Source of the DNA: Chloroflexota bacterium
GTDB taxonomy: Bacteria > Chloroflexota > Dormibacteria > Dormibacterales > Dormibacteraceae
Reading direction: 5' to 3'
NCBI GenBank assembly: GCA_003446775.1
Contig: DMCH01000067.1
Coordinates: 6,457 to 22,511 of the forward strand
DNA length: 16,055 nt
The notes below the pieces were generated by a model. That model saw nothing but the letters and a program-made list of their open reading frames with translations. It was not told where the DNA came from and did not search any database. The translations under genes were made by a program, and so were the position numbers. Below are positions 1-6,855 of the stretch, in pieces; within the stretch, counting starts at the first letter, position 1, and the number at the start of each line of letters is the position of its first letter.

Positions 1-1428
1 GTTGTAGTTGCCTGTGCCGACGTGGACGTAGTTCTGGATGCTCTTGCCCTCGCGGCGCACCACCAGGGTCACCTTGGCGTGTGTCTTCAAGCCCACCAAT
101 CCATACACGACGTGCACGTTGGCTTCCTCGAGAGCTCGGGCCCACGCGATGTTGGCCTGCTCATCTCCACGAGCCTTGAGCTCTACGAGAGCCGCCACCT
201 GCTTCCCGGACTCGGCCGCCCGGATGAGGGCGCGGACGATAGGGCTCGCCGGGCCGGACGTCCGGTACAGCGTCTGCTTGATGGCGAGCACGTTGGGGTC
301 GCTCGCGGCCTGGTCGATGAAGGCTTCTACCGAGGTCGCGAACGAGTCGTATGGATGGTGGGCCAGCACGTCGCCCGACCGCAGGACCGCGAACAGATCA
401 GGTACCTCGGCGCCGATTCCACGTAGCCGCGGCTGGGTGGCGGGCGTCCACGGCTCCTCTTTCAGGTCCGGCCGGTCGAGCTGCCACAACGCGCTCAAGC
501 TGCTGAGGTCGAGCAGTCCGTCTGATTGGTACACGTCGGCGGGCTGCAGCTCCAGCTCACGGGTGAGCAGCTCCAGCACCTCTGGCGACATGCCGGGATC
601 GACCTCCAGGCGCACGACTCGCGCGTGCCGGCGGCGGCGGCGAAGCTCGGTCTGGATGGCGGCGAGCAGGTCCTCTGCATCGCTGTCGACATCGTCGAGG
701 TCGCCGTCGCGCGTGACCCGGAATGGATGGTGCGCAATCACGTCCATGCCGGGGAAGAGCGCTTGCAGGTGGAGCGAGATGACGTCCTCGAGCGGCACAA
801 ATCGGGAATCGTCGCCAAGCGCGATGAAGCGAGGGAGCACCGGCGGCACCTTGACGCGGGCGAAGCGATGCTCGCGACGCCGTGGATCCCGAACCGTGAC
901 CGCCAGGTTGAGCGAGAGGTGGGAGATGTACGGGAACGGATGGCCTGGGTCCACGGCCAGCGGCGTCAGCACTGGGAAGATCTGCTGCCTGAAGACCGTG
1001 TGGAGCTGCGTCAACTCCTTCTTGCTCACCTCGTCGCCGCGAACGATGGCGATGCCCGTGGCGGCCAGGGCCGGGACGATGCCCGAGGTGTAGAGACGGG
1101 TCTGCCGCTCGACGAGTCCTTCGACCCGGCCGCGGATGGCCTTGAGCTGCTCCAGCGGCGACATGCCATCCGGCGACGCGACGGCGACGGCCGCCAGCAC
1201 CTGCTCCTTGAGGCCGGCGACGCGGACCTGGAAGAAGTCGTCCAGGTTCTGGCTGAAGATGCCGAGGAACCGCACCCGCTCGAGCAGGGGTAGATGGGGG
1301 TCTTCGGCCATGGCCAGGACGCGCTCGTCGAAGTCCAGCCGGGACAGCTCCCGGTTCAGGAATCGAGGGGCTTCCGGGAGGGCTGCGGGGCCTACCGGCT
1401 CCGGGTCCGAATGTGCTCCAACCGCCAC
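1..1428 (-). CDS. ppk1: Polyphosphate kinase 1, 3' end beyond the left edge
   Basis: Reversible transfer of the ATP gamma-phosphate to inorganic polyphosphate, usually at the membrane. About 476 residues are visible. Family members are near 690-720, so roughly the last third is missing. The N-terminal domain carries FLNRELSRLDFDERVL and LGIFSQNLDDFFQVRV. The first catalytic domain shows LAIKQTLYRTS, GLKTHAK (His about 450, equivalent to E. coli His435, the phosphorylated histidine) and VHVGTGNYN (His about 469, equivalent to His454) at the window edge. The frame is open back to a stop at 1465-1467. The only plausible start before the conserved N-terminus is GTG at 1426-1428; the first ATG (1309-1311) lies inside the conserved block. 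No Shine-Dalgarno site precedes the GTG, but TACAGT lies exactly 7 nt upstream, suggesting a leaderless mRNA. Oddity: the normally conserved ARFDE motif reads ARGDE (Gly about 421). The family call is firm; the start is less so. Confidence 0.96.
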   Translation of the reverse strand, partial: MAVGAHSDPEPVGPAALPEAPRFLNRELSRLDFDERVLAMAEDPHLPLLERVRFLGIFSQNLDDFFQVRVAGLKEQVLAAVAVASPDGMSPLEQLKAIRGRVEGLVERQTRLYTSGIVPALAATGIAIVRGDEVSKKELTQLHTVFRQQIFPVLTPLAVDPGHPFPYISHLSLNLAVTVRDPRRREHRFARVKVPPVLPRFIALGDDSRFVPLEDVISLHLQALFPGMDVIAHHPFRVTRDGDLDDVDSDAEDLLAAIQTELRRRRRHARVVRLEVDPGMSPEVLELLTRELELQPADVYQSDGLLDLSSLSALWQLDRPDLKEEPWTPATQPRLRGIGAEVPDLFAVLRSGDVLAHHPYDSFATSVEAFIDQAASDPNVLAIKQTLYRTSGPASPIVRALIRAAESGKQVAALVELKARGDEQANIAWARALEEANVHVVYGLVGLKTHAKVTLVVRREGKSIQNYVHVGTGNYN

Positions 1429-1435
1429 CGGTCCA

Positions 1436-1441
1436 ACTGTA
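1436..1441 (-). promoter_or_regulatory. Candidate -10 element (TACAGT) of ppk1
   Basis: On the minus strand TACAGT fits TANNNT and ends 7 nt before the GTG start, the spacing expected if transcription begins at the start codon itself. I see no good -35 hexamer at 16-18 nt. Tentative. Confidence 0.35.
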
Positions 1442-1467
1442 GCGGTTGCCGGCGAAATCCTTGGTTA

Positions 1468-1615
1468 GGACCAGGTTAAGGGCGCGTGAAGTCTTCTCTG
1501 CGCGGCGTAATCAGGCCCCGGTAGGTGAAATCGACCTTGGAGAACGAACTGTGCGTGACCGCCTGGCGGCCAGTTTCAGCCTTCAGCCGGTAGCCTGGCT
1601 ACCTCGTGACCGACT
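1468..1615. other. Intergenic spacer between the GH13 and ppk1 genes, with a small hairpin
   Basis: No coding frame is supported here. At 1589-1603 there is a perfect inverted repeat, GGTAGC-CTG-GCTACC (6 bp stem, 3 nt loop), 13 nt past the GH13 stop codon on the minus strand. It has no following T tract, so it is a weak terminator candidate or an RNA-stabilising hairpin at most. A second short palindrome, CTGGC-G-GCCAG, lies near 1562-1572. Confidence 0.4.
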
Positions 1616-3184
1616 CTAACCTCGAGGCACCGAGTCGAGCCAAGCGGCCGAGTTGGCCGGCAGCGTGAGGCGACCGTCCCTGACAGCGGCCAGCGGCGCG
1701 CTCGCCAGCACGAGGCGTCCGCAGGCAGGAAGCCTGACCGGGCGGCTGAGAAAGTTGCACGCGACCGTCAGGCGTTCCCGCCGATAGGTCAGCACGCCCT
1801 CGGGCGCCGGCCCCCAGCCAATCGACGCCGGCAGCCACGGCGAGCGGCGGCGGCGCAGGGCGAGGGCCCGTTTGTAGAACGACAGCATCGAGGTGCCCGA
1901 CGCCTCCTCAGCATCAACCGCAAACTCGTCCCATCCTGGCGGCATCGGCAGCCACGGGTCAGCGACGGAAAAGCCAGCATTCGGCTCGCCCTTCTTCCAG
2001 GGCAGCGGCACCCGGCAGCCGTCGCGCCCCGGGTGATGGCCCTGAGTGTGGATGAACAGGGGATCCTGTCGCGCTTCGGGCGGCACGTCCGCCTCTTCGA
2101 GGCCGAGCTCCTCGCCCTGGTAGAGAAAGACCTGGCCGGGCAGGCCAAGGAGGAGCAGCAGGGCGGCACGCGCGCGATCGCGTCCGGTCGAGCCGCCGCC
2201 GAGGCGCGTGACGTGACGGACCACGTCGTGGTTGGACAGAGTCCAGCTCGGCGCAACCCCCGGTCCGCGCAAGGCATTCATGTCGACCTCGATCGACTGC
2301 CGCCAGGCGTGAGCATCCCAAGGCACGCCGATCAGCGCGAACGCCATGTTGAGCTGGTCCGGAAGGATGTAGCGAGACTGGCGCTGGGGCTCGAAGATCT
2401 CTCCAACGAGCACGCGTTGAGGTTGGTACTCGTTGAGGATCTGGCGCCATTTTCGGTACACCTCGTGCACCTGCGGCTGGTCGGTGATGAGGAACGCCGG
2501 GTCGGGTCGGACCATGCCGCTGAGAGGGTCTTTGACCATCGGCACGTCGGCGAGATCCTTGCGCTTGAAGAGCGCGGATGCGACGTCGATGCGATACCCG
2601 TCAGCCCCGCGGTCGAGCCAGAACCTGACGATGCGCTCGAACTCCGCCGGGACCTCCGGATTCCACCAGTTCAGGTCGGGCTGCTCGGGTGCGAACAGGT
2701 GCAGGTACCACTGGCCGCTGCGCTCGTCACGGGTCCATGCGGGGCCGCCAAACGCCGAGCGCCAATTGTTCGGCGGCGATCCGTCCGGCTTGCCGTCGGC
2801 GAAGTAGTAGAAGGTCCGGTGGGGATCGTCGCGTGAGCTCAAAGCGGCCTGGAACCAGGGATGTTGGTCGGAGGTGTGATTGGGGACGAGGTCACAAAGG
2901 ACCTTGAGCCTGAGCTCGTGCGCGCGTGCGACCAGCTGGTCGAAGTCGGCTAGCGTGCCGTAATCCGGGTTGACGTCGTAATAGTCGGCGACGTCGTACC
3001 CATGGTCTTTCTGCGGTGAGGGATAGAAGGGCGTGAGCCAGACCGCATCGACGCCCAGGCGTTTCAAGTAGTCGAGCCTGGAGGTGACGCCTGGCAAGTC
3101 GCCGATGCCGTCGTCGTTGGAGTCGGCGAAGCTGCGGACGTAGACCTCGTAAAAGGCCGCGCCTCGCCACCAGGGAGTTGTCAC
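1616..3184 (-). CDS. GH13 family alpha-glucosidase (oligo-1,6-glucosidase/alpha-amylase superfamily)
   Basis: Retaining glycoside hydrolase acting on short alpha-glucosides; no signal peptide, so likely cytoplasmic. The 522-residue length fits family alpha-glucosidases. Visible in order, numbered from the GTG start: PWWRGAAFYEVYVRSFADSN at the N-terminus, HGYDVADYY (about 61-69), DLVPNH (region I, 98-103), GYRIDVA with nucleophile Asp200, VLVGEIF with acid/base Glu262, and LSNHDVVRH with transition-state Asp320. A C-terminal beta domain follows. All three catalytic acids are present. I chose GTG at 3182-3184 because it gives the usual N-terminus (MTTPWWR). A TTG at 3191-3193 would add three residues. 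No Shine-Dalgarno site is seen; the T-rich tail of the upstream pilin terminator provides a possible -10 (TTAATT, 7 nt before GTG). Exact substrate (maltose, isomaltose, trehalose, sucrose) cannot be fixed from sequence alone. No sugar transporter is adjacent. Confidence 0.93.
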   Translation of the reverse strand: MTTPWWRGAAFYEVYVRSFADSNDDGIGDLPGVTSRLDYLKRLGVDAVWLTPFYPSPQKDHGYDVADYYDVNPDYGTLADFDQLVARAHELRLKVLCDLVPNHTSDQHPWFQAALSSRDDPHRTFYYFADGKPDGSPPNNWRSAFGGPAWTRDERSGQWYLHLFAPEQPDLNWWNPEVPAEFERIVRFWLDRGADGYRIDVASALFKRKDLADVPMVKDPLSGMVRPDPAFLITDQPQVHEVYRKWRQILNEYQPQRVLVGEIFEPQRQSRYILPDQLNMAFALIGVPWDAHAWRQSIEVDMNALRGPGVAPSWTLSNHDVVRHVTRLGGGSTGRDRARAALLLLLGLPGQVFLYQGEELGLEEADVPPEARQDPLFIHTQGHHPGRDGCRVPLPWKKGEPNAGFSVADPWLPMPPGWDEFAVDAEEASGTSMLSFYKRALALRRRRSPWLPASIGWGPAPEGVLTYRRERLTVACNFLSRPVRLPACGRLVLASAPLAAVRDGRLTLPANSAAWLDSVPRG

Positions 3185-3193
3185 CGGTGGCAA

Positions 3194-3226
3194 TTAAAAC
3201 AAGAGGCCGGGCGCTGCGCCCGGCCT
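3194..3226 (-). terminator. Rho-independent terminator of the pilin gene
   Basis: A very strong GC-rich inverted repeat (3204-3226, stem about 10-11 bp, AGGCCGGGCG paired with CGCCCGGCCT) is followed on the minus strand by CTTGTTTTAATT. It starts 25 nt past the stop codon of the 55-residue pilin gene. On the plus strand there is no T tract, so it works in the minus direction. Confidence 0.85.
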
Positions 3227-3251
3227 GTTGAAAGATTCGGTAGCGCTCGGT

Positions 3252-3419
3252 TTAGCCCAGCGCCGCGACCACGTTGGAAAACACGTTGACGATCTGGTTC
3301 CCCATGGTTAACAGAATTACGATGACCACGATCGAAACGAGAACCAGGATCAGCGCGTACTCGACCATCCCCTGTCCACGCTGGCGGCTGTCACCGGCGT
3401 GGAACCCCTGACGACGCAT
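3252..3419 (-). CDS. Flp/Fap-type pilin subunit (Tad-like pilus), 55 aa
   Basis: A very short gene encoding a Flp-like prepilin. The protein begins MRRQGFHAGDSRQR, followed by GQGMVEYA and then a single hydrophobic helix of about 18 residues (LILVLVSIVVIVILL), ending in a short polar tail. This is the class used by Tad pili: a prepilin peptidase would cut after Gly15, leaving Glu at mature position 5 and the adjacent Tyr, the Flp hallmark. Mature Flp assembles into thin adhesive or secretion-linked fibres. ATG at 3417-3419 is fixed by a near-perfect Shine-Dalgarno site (AAGGAGGTGA), and a strong terminator follows. The gene is therefore a monocistron built for high expression, as expected for a major pilin. 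No other tad/cpa gene (peptidase, ATPase, secretin) is in the window, so assembly must depend on genes elsewhere. Assignment rests on motif and topology. Confidence 0.85.
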   Translation of the reverse strand: MRRQGFHAGDSRQRGQGMVEYALILVLVSIVVIVILLTMGNQIVNVFSNVVAALG

Positions 3420-3425
3420 AAGACC

Positions 3426-3435
3426 TCACCTCCTT
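3426..3435 (-). promoter_or_regulatory. Strong Shine-Dalgarno site of the pilin gene
   Basis: AAGGAGGTGA on the minus strand, 6 nt before the ATG at 3419. It is close to perfect complementarity with the 16S rRNA tail and is the strongest ribosome binding site in the window. Confidence 0.85.
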
Positions 3436-3546
3436 CGAGCTCCCTGTGAGCCTCCCAACGATAACTCCAACAGGCTACTTTTCAGCCCATCTTCATTAGG
3501 TCAAACGGCCCACATGAAGGTGACTTGCGCTTAACGACCTGGTAAT

Positions 3547-4179
3547 TCAGCCCACGTTGCGCTGCAGCCAGTCGTTGAGGGGCTCCGCGTCGGTCCAAAC
3601 CTTGACCACCTGCTTCCGGGCGGCTGCCGTGCCCAGCCAGGGCTGGAGCCCGAAGTCCTTGTAGATGTAGATCAGCTTGTGGCGGAGCAGGCGGGCCCGA
3701 GGATGATCCTGCGGCCACCCGGCCGGAACGCGCTTGAGAGCCTCCCCGCCCGTCGAATAGCCCGCCCTCTCGACTTTGGCGACGATCACGGCCAGCGGCG
3801 CACCGGTGGAGTCGGCCGCGACCTTCTTTCGATATTTGGTCAACTGCGCGGGCGTCAACTCGTAGCGCCCGGCGGCAACGGTGAGCCCGCGTGCGTCCAG
3901 CGCCAGGTAACCGCCGCGGCCCCCCATCCCCGCGTAGCCGGCGATGTTGGTCTTGTAAGGCGACTTGTCCTTCGAGAACCGGATGTCGCGGTTGGGGCGG
4001 AACACCTTGCCGGGGCCGTACTCCTGCTCGAGTGATTCGATCAGCGCCACCATGGGGCCCCGGACCGCTTCTTCATAAATCGTGCGATGGGCGTCGAAAT
4101 ACTTCTTGGAGTTGTCGAGCTCGAGGCCGATGAAGAAGCGCTGACACTCTTCAGGCCAGCCTCGGAACGCCGTTGCCAT
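3547..4179 (-). CDS. DUF2461 domain protein (TIGR02453 type), function unknown
   Basis: A 210-residue protein matching DUF2461. The family pattern is clear: GWPEECQRFFIGLELDNSKK near the start (position of the usual F-L-x-x-L-x-x-NN-x-x-W-F), then FRPNRDIRFSKDKSPYKTNI, then GGRGGYLAL and AAGRYELTPAQLTKYR, ending with the WPQDHPRARLLRHKLI segment. The RDIRFSKDKSPYKTN block is the most conserved part of the family. The biochemical role of the family is not established and I assign none. The reading frame extends upstream to 4266, but conserved sequence begins only at the ATG at 4177-4179, so that start is chosen. A TATCCT hexamer lies 10 nt before it, with no Shine-Dalgarno site. It is transcribed away from the ABC cassette at 4243 and lies 127 nt upstream of the pilin gene. 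Confidence 0.88.
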   Translation of the reverse strand: MATAFRGWPEECQRFFIGLELDNSKKYFDAHRTIYEEAVRGPMVALIESLEQEYGPGKVFRPNRDIRFSKDKSPYKTNIAGYAGMGGRGGYLALDARGLTVAAGRYELTPAQLTKYRKKVAADSTGAPLAVIVAKVERAGYSTGGEALKRVPAGWPQDHPRARLLRHKLIYIYKDFGLQPWLGTAAARKQVVKVWTDAEPLNDWLQRNVG

Positions 4180-4242
4180 GCTGCGGGCAAGGATATCGCG
4201 CGACCGGAACCACGCAAAATAGCCGTCGTGGCGGTGGGGGTT
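4180..4242. promoter_or_regulatory. Divergent promoter region between DUF2461 and the ABC cassette
   Basis: A 63-nt gap must hold signals for both directions. Toward DUF2461, TATCCT (4190-4195, minus strand) is a -10 candidate ending 10 nt before its ATG. Toward the ABC gene, the purine-rich GGTGGGGG just before GTG 4243 serves as a ribosome binding site. No clear -35 hexamers are visible. Confidence 0.4.
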
Positions 4243-5199
4243 GTGGATGCGGCGATCGAGACGCACGGGTTGCGACGCGTTTTCAAGACGCGCAAACAGG
4301 TCGTCGAGGCGGTGGCCGGCGTGGACCTGACCGTTCGTACCGGGGAGATCTTCGGCTTCCTCGGACCCAACGGCGCCGGCAAGACGACCACGTTGCGAAT
4401 GCTCGCCACGCTGTTGCCACCGACCGGCGGCAAGGCCACGGTTGCGGGCTGCGATCTGCTGACTCAGCCAGACCAGGTCCGCAAGCGGATCGGTTACGTG
4501 AGCCAGGCGGGCGGCTCGGACTATGAGGTGGTCGGGCGCTTCGAGCTGACCTTTCAGGGCCGGCTATATGGAATGACGCGCGAGGCCGCAAGCAAGCGGG
4601 CGGCCGAGCTCATCGAGATGCTGGAGCTCGAGGTATGCGCCGACCGGACCGTCAAGACGTACTCGGGTGGGCAGAAGCGGCGCCTGGACATCGGGCTCGG
4701 TCTGGTCCACGACCCGAAGCTCTTGTTCCTGGACGAACCGACCACGGGGCTCGACCCTCAGTCCCGCGCCCGCGTCTGGGACGAGGTGCGGCGCATGCAC
4801 GATCGCGGCACGACCGTGTTCTTGACCACCCACTACCTGGACGAGGCGGACGCGCTGTGCGATCGGATCGCGATCATCGACTACGGCAAGATCGTGGCCG
4901 AAGGCACGCCCGAGGAGCTCAAGCGCGCTGTTGCAGGTGACGTGGTCACGCTGACGGTGGCCGGCTCATCCCAAGCCGCTCTGGACAGCCTCACGGATCA
5001 GCCCTACGTGCGGGAAGCCTCGATTGAAGACGGATCGGTCCGGCTGTATGTGGACCGCGGCGAGGTCGCCATGCCGGCAATCCTCCGCCAACTCGACGCG
5101 GCCGGCCTGCAGCTGCTGACCATCGGGCTGCACCGGCCGAGCTTGGACGACGTCTTCCTTCGCCAGACCGGCCGCTCCCTGCGCGAGGTGGCGGCGTGA
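4243..5199 (+). CDS. ABC transporter ATP-binding protein, DrrA (daunorubicin-resistance) type
   Basis: Nucleotide-binding subunit of an ABC-2 exporter. Numbered from GTG 4243 (318 residues), it shows Walker A GPNGAGKTT (41-49, Lys47), the Q-loop YVSQAGG (85-91), signature SGGQKRR (141-147), Walker B LLFLDEPTTGLDP (160-172) and the switch histidine TTHYLDEAD (His197). A C-terminal DrrA-type domain with RPSLDDVFL near the end completes it. All catalytic residues are present. The frame is open upstream to 4087, but that part is antisense to DUF2461. GTG 4243 follows GGTGGGGG and gives a normal family length; GTG 4228 or 4234 are alternatives. The stop overlaps the start of the permease gene by 4 nt (GTGA), implying translational coupling. 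Substrates of the family range from antibiotics to lipids; this one is unknown. Confidence 0.94.
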   Translation: MDAAIETHGLRRVFKTRKQVVEAVAGVDLTVRTGEIFGFLGPNGAGKTTTLRMLATLLPPTGGKATVAGCDLLTQPDQVRKRIGYVSQAGGSDYEVVGRFELTFQGRLYGMTREAASKRAAELIEMLELEVCADRTVKTYSGGQKRRLDIGLGLVHDPKLLFLDEPTTGLDPQSRARVWDEVRRMHDRGTTVFLTTHYLDEADALCDRIAIIDYGKIVAEGTPEELKRAVAGDVVTLTVAGSSQAALDSLTDQPYVREASIEDGSVRLYVDRGEVAMPAILRQLDAAGLQLLTIGLHRPSLDDVFLRQTGRSLREVAA

Positions 5200-5957
5200 A
5201 GCTGCTCCGCGATATCTGGCTCGTGTTCGGCCGCTATTTCTGGATCTTCACCCACAACCCGGCCTGGGTCGTGATCGGCGTCGTCCAGCCATTGCTCTAC
5301 CTGTTCCTCTTCGCGCCCTTGCTGAAGCCGCTCGCCGCGACGCGCGGCTTCCCCAGTGGAGGCGCCTACAACGTTTTCGTGCCCGGGCTGCTGGTCCAGC
5401 TCGGGCTGTTCGGGGCAGCCGGGGTCGGTTTCAGCCTCATCTCGGAGCTCCGTATCGGTGTGATCGAGAGGCTGCGCGTCACACCTGTGAGCCGGGTGGC
5501 GCTGCTGCTGGGACGGGCGCTTCGCGACGTGCTCACGATCCTGCTGCAGTCGCTGATCCTGATCCTGCTGGCGCTTCCATTCGGCCTCAGCATCAACGTC
5601 ATCGGCGTGGTGGTCGTGCTGGCGCTGATTGCTCTCATCGGGCTCCTGACGGCATCGGTCGCGTACGCGGTCGCTCTGTGGACGCGCAGCGAGAACAGCT
5701 ACGCGCCGATCATCTTCACGTCCACCCTTCCGATCCTGCTTCTGTCCGGCGTGTTGCTGCCAATGGGACTAGCGCCGTCATGGCTGCGCAACATCGCACT
5801 GGTCAACCCGCTCTCGTATGCCGTGGACGCCGCCCGCGCCGTCTTCCTCGGCCATCTCGGCGATCCGAGCGTGGTCAAAGGCGTGGTGATCATGGGCGTG
5901 CTCTGTCTCATCTCGATTGTCCTGGGCGCGCGCGCGTTCGGCCGCGCGGTGGCTTGA
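5196..5957 (+). CDS. ABC-2 type transporter permease, DrrB type
   Basis: Membrane partner of the preceding ATPase; 253 residues. The N-terminal cytoplasmic helix (LLRDIWLVFGRYFWIF) contains an FxxxxxFW-like aromatic pattern typical of ABC-2 permeases. Six hydrophobic segments follow: about 24-42, 62-82, 104-128, 132-156, 170-190 and 228-248. The ELRIGVIERLRVTPVSR segment (about 85-101) is the conserved cytoplasmic coupling loop of this family, and the late NPLSYAVDAAR motif (about 204-214) is also typical. The GTG start overlaps the ATPase stop in GTGA, with GAGGTGG just upstream as the ribosome binding site. Its own stop overlaps the start of the next gene (TTGA). An ATPase plus one permease would assemble as a two-plus-two exporter. 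Confidence 0.92.
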   Translation: MKLLRDIWLVFGRYFWIFTHNPAWVVIGVVQPLLYLFLFAPLLKPLAATRGFPSGGAYNVFVPGLLVQLGLFGAAGVGFSLISELRIGVIERLRVTPVSRVALLLGRALRDVLTILLQSLILILLALPFGLSINVIGVVVVLALIALIGLLTASVAYAVALWTRSENSYAPIIFTSTLPILLLSGVLLPMGLAPSWLRNIALVNPLSYAVDAARAVFLGHLGDPSVVKGVVIMGVLCLISIVLGARAFGRAVA

Positions 5958-6820
5958 CGGCTCCGGACGCGAGGCCGTTTCGTCTGCAGTCGGGCGTGAT
6001 CGCCGCAGAGCTGTCGGGCTCGCCGAACGGCCGGCTGGTGGTCGGGATTCCGGGCCTGTCTGCGAACCTGCGCAGCTTCGACGTCATATTCGAAGCCCTC
6101 GATCCCGACCAATTTCGACGCCTCGCCTACGACCCGCGCGGCCGCGGCCGCAGCGAGAAGACTGCACCCGGGACGTACGGCTGGCCCGCGCATGCGCGAG
6201 ACGTCGTCGAGATGGCCGATCAGGTCGGCGCCGAATCCTTCGACCTGGTCGGCTGGTCGATGGGAACCTGGATCGCCTTTGTCGTGTGCGCGCTGGCGCC
6301 GGGTCGCGTGCGCAGGCTTGTTTTGATCGACGGTGGCGGGGAGCCCGATTCCAGCTCGGTCGCGCCCGTCCATGCGGGCCTCGAACGCCTGGGCGCCATC
6401 TATCCGTCTCGCGCGGCGTTTTTTGAGCTGGCCAAGAGAATGCCGATGTACACGCCCTGGCCGGCCTGGAAGCGCCTCTTTGACTACGAGCTCGAGGACG
6501 TCGAGGGCGGTGTCCGGGCCCGAACGGCGAAGGACGCGCCGTGGGAGGACGAGGCCTACCGCAAGTCGCACGACCCTTACGCGCTCTGGCCGGCGGTGAC
6601 GATGCCATCGCTTCTGGTGCGCGCCGGGCGGGAGGTCCTGCCTGGGATGGGCTACATCCTCACCGCGAGCGATGCGCAGCGATTCCTGCGCGACGTGCCC
6701 CAGTCAAAGCTCGTCGAGGTGGACAGCGACCACTACGCCATCGGGATGCATCCGGAGACCGCTCGCGCCATCGCGGACTTTCTCGCCTCCCCGCCAACCG
6801 CTGGGGCCCCCGCGCGTTAG
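5954..6820 (+). CDS. Alpha/beta hydrolase fold protein
   Basis: 288 residues with an alpha/beta hydrolase core. Visible features are the VVGIPGLSANLRSFD segment for the oxyanion region (29-43), AYDPRGRGRSEK (58-69), the nucleophile elbow GWSMG with Ser102, Asp126 after strand 6 (LVLIDGGG) and SDHYAIG with His260 as the catalytic base. At the usual position of the acid after strand 7 the sequence reads RAGREVLPG, so Glu227 may stand in for the common Asp; this needs a structural model. No signal peptide, so cytoplasmic. The TTG start overlaps the permease stop (TTGA) and falls just before the first conserved segment; a GTG at 5996 is a shorter alternative. The overlap places it in one operon with the exporter. 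Substrate unknown; esterase, lactonase or haloperoxidase-like activities are all possible. Confidence 0.9.
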   Translation: MTAPDARPFRLQSGVIAAELSGSPNGRLVVGIPGLSANLRSFDVIFEALDPDQFRRLAYDPRGRGRSEKTAPGTYGWPAHARDVVEMADQVGAESFDLVGWSMGTWIAFVVCALAPGRVRRLVLIDGGGEPDSSSVAPVHAGLERLGAIYPSRAAFFELAKRMPMYTPWPAWKRLFDYELEDVEGGVRARTAKDAPWEDEAYRKSHDPYALWPAVTMPSLLVRAGREVLPGMGYILTASDAQRFLRDVPQSKLVEVDSDHYAIGMHPETARAIADFLASPPTAGAPAR

Positions 6821-6826
6821 CGCGGG
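6809..6826. repeat. Inverted repeat between convergent genes
   Basis: CCCGCGC-GTTA-GCGCGGG forms a 7-bp stem with a 4-nt loop that includes the hydrolase stop codon. It lies between the convergent hydrolase and GH4 genes (35 nt gap). No T tract follows on either strand, so it may only weakly terminate or stabilise transcripts. Confidence 0.4.
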
Positions 6827-6855
6827 AGTGGCCGAAGCGCCGGAGGGGAACCGCA

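Noticed and set aside
38..1293. Two long plus-strand open frames across the ppk1 region
   Set aside because: They are antisense to a clear polyphosphate kinase with family motifs throughout. Their translations are rich in Arg/Ser or low-complexity acidic/basic runs and resemble no protein family.
3481..3554. Direct repeat TTCAGCCCA at 3481-3489 and 3546-3554
   Set aside because: Only 9 nt long, two copies, one of which overlaps the DUF2461 stop codon; easily due to chance.
4087..4242. Upstream extension of the ABC ATPase
   Set aside because: These codons are antisense to the start of the DUF2461 gene and give no ABC family sequence; GTG 4243 fits family length and has a ribosome binding site.
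5678..5953. Upstream extension of the alpha/beta hydrolase into the permease gene
   Set aside because: The permease frame there encodes well-formed membrane helices, and the extension is Arg/Pro-rich. The TTGA overlap start is a better choice.
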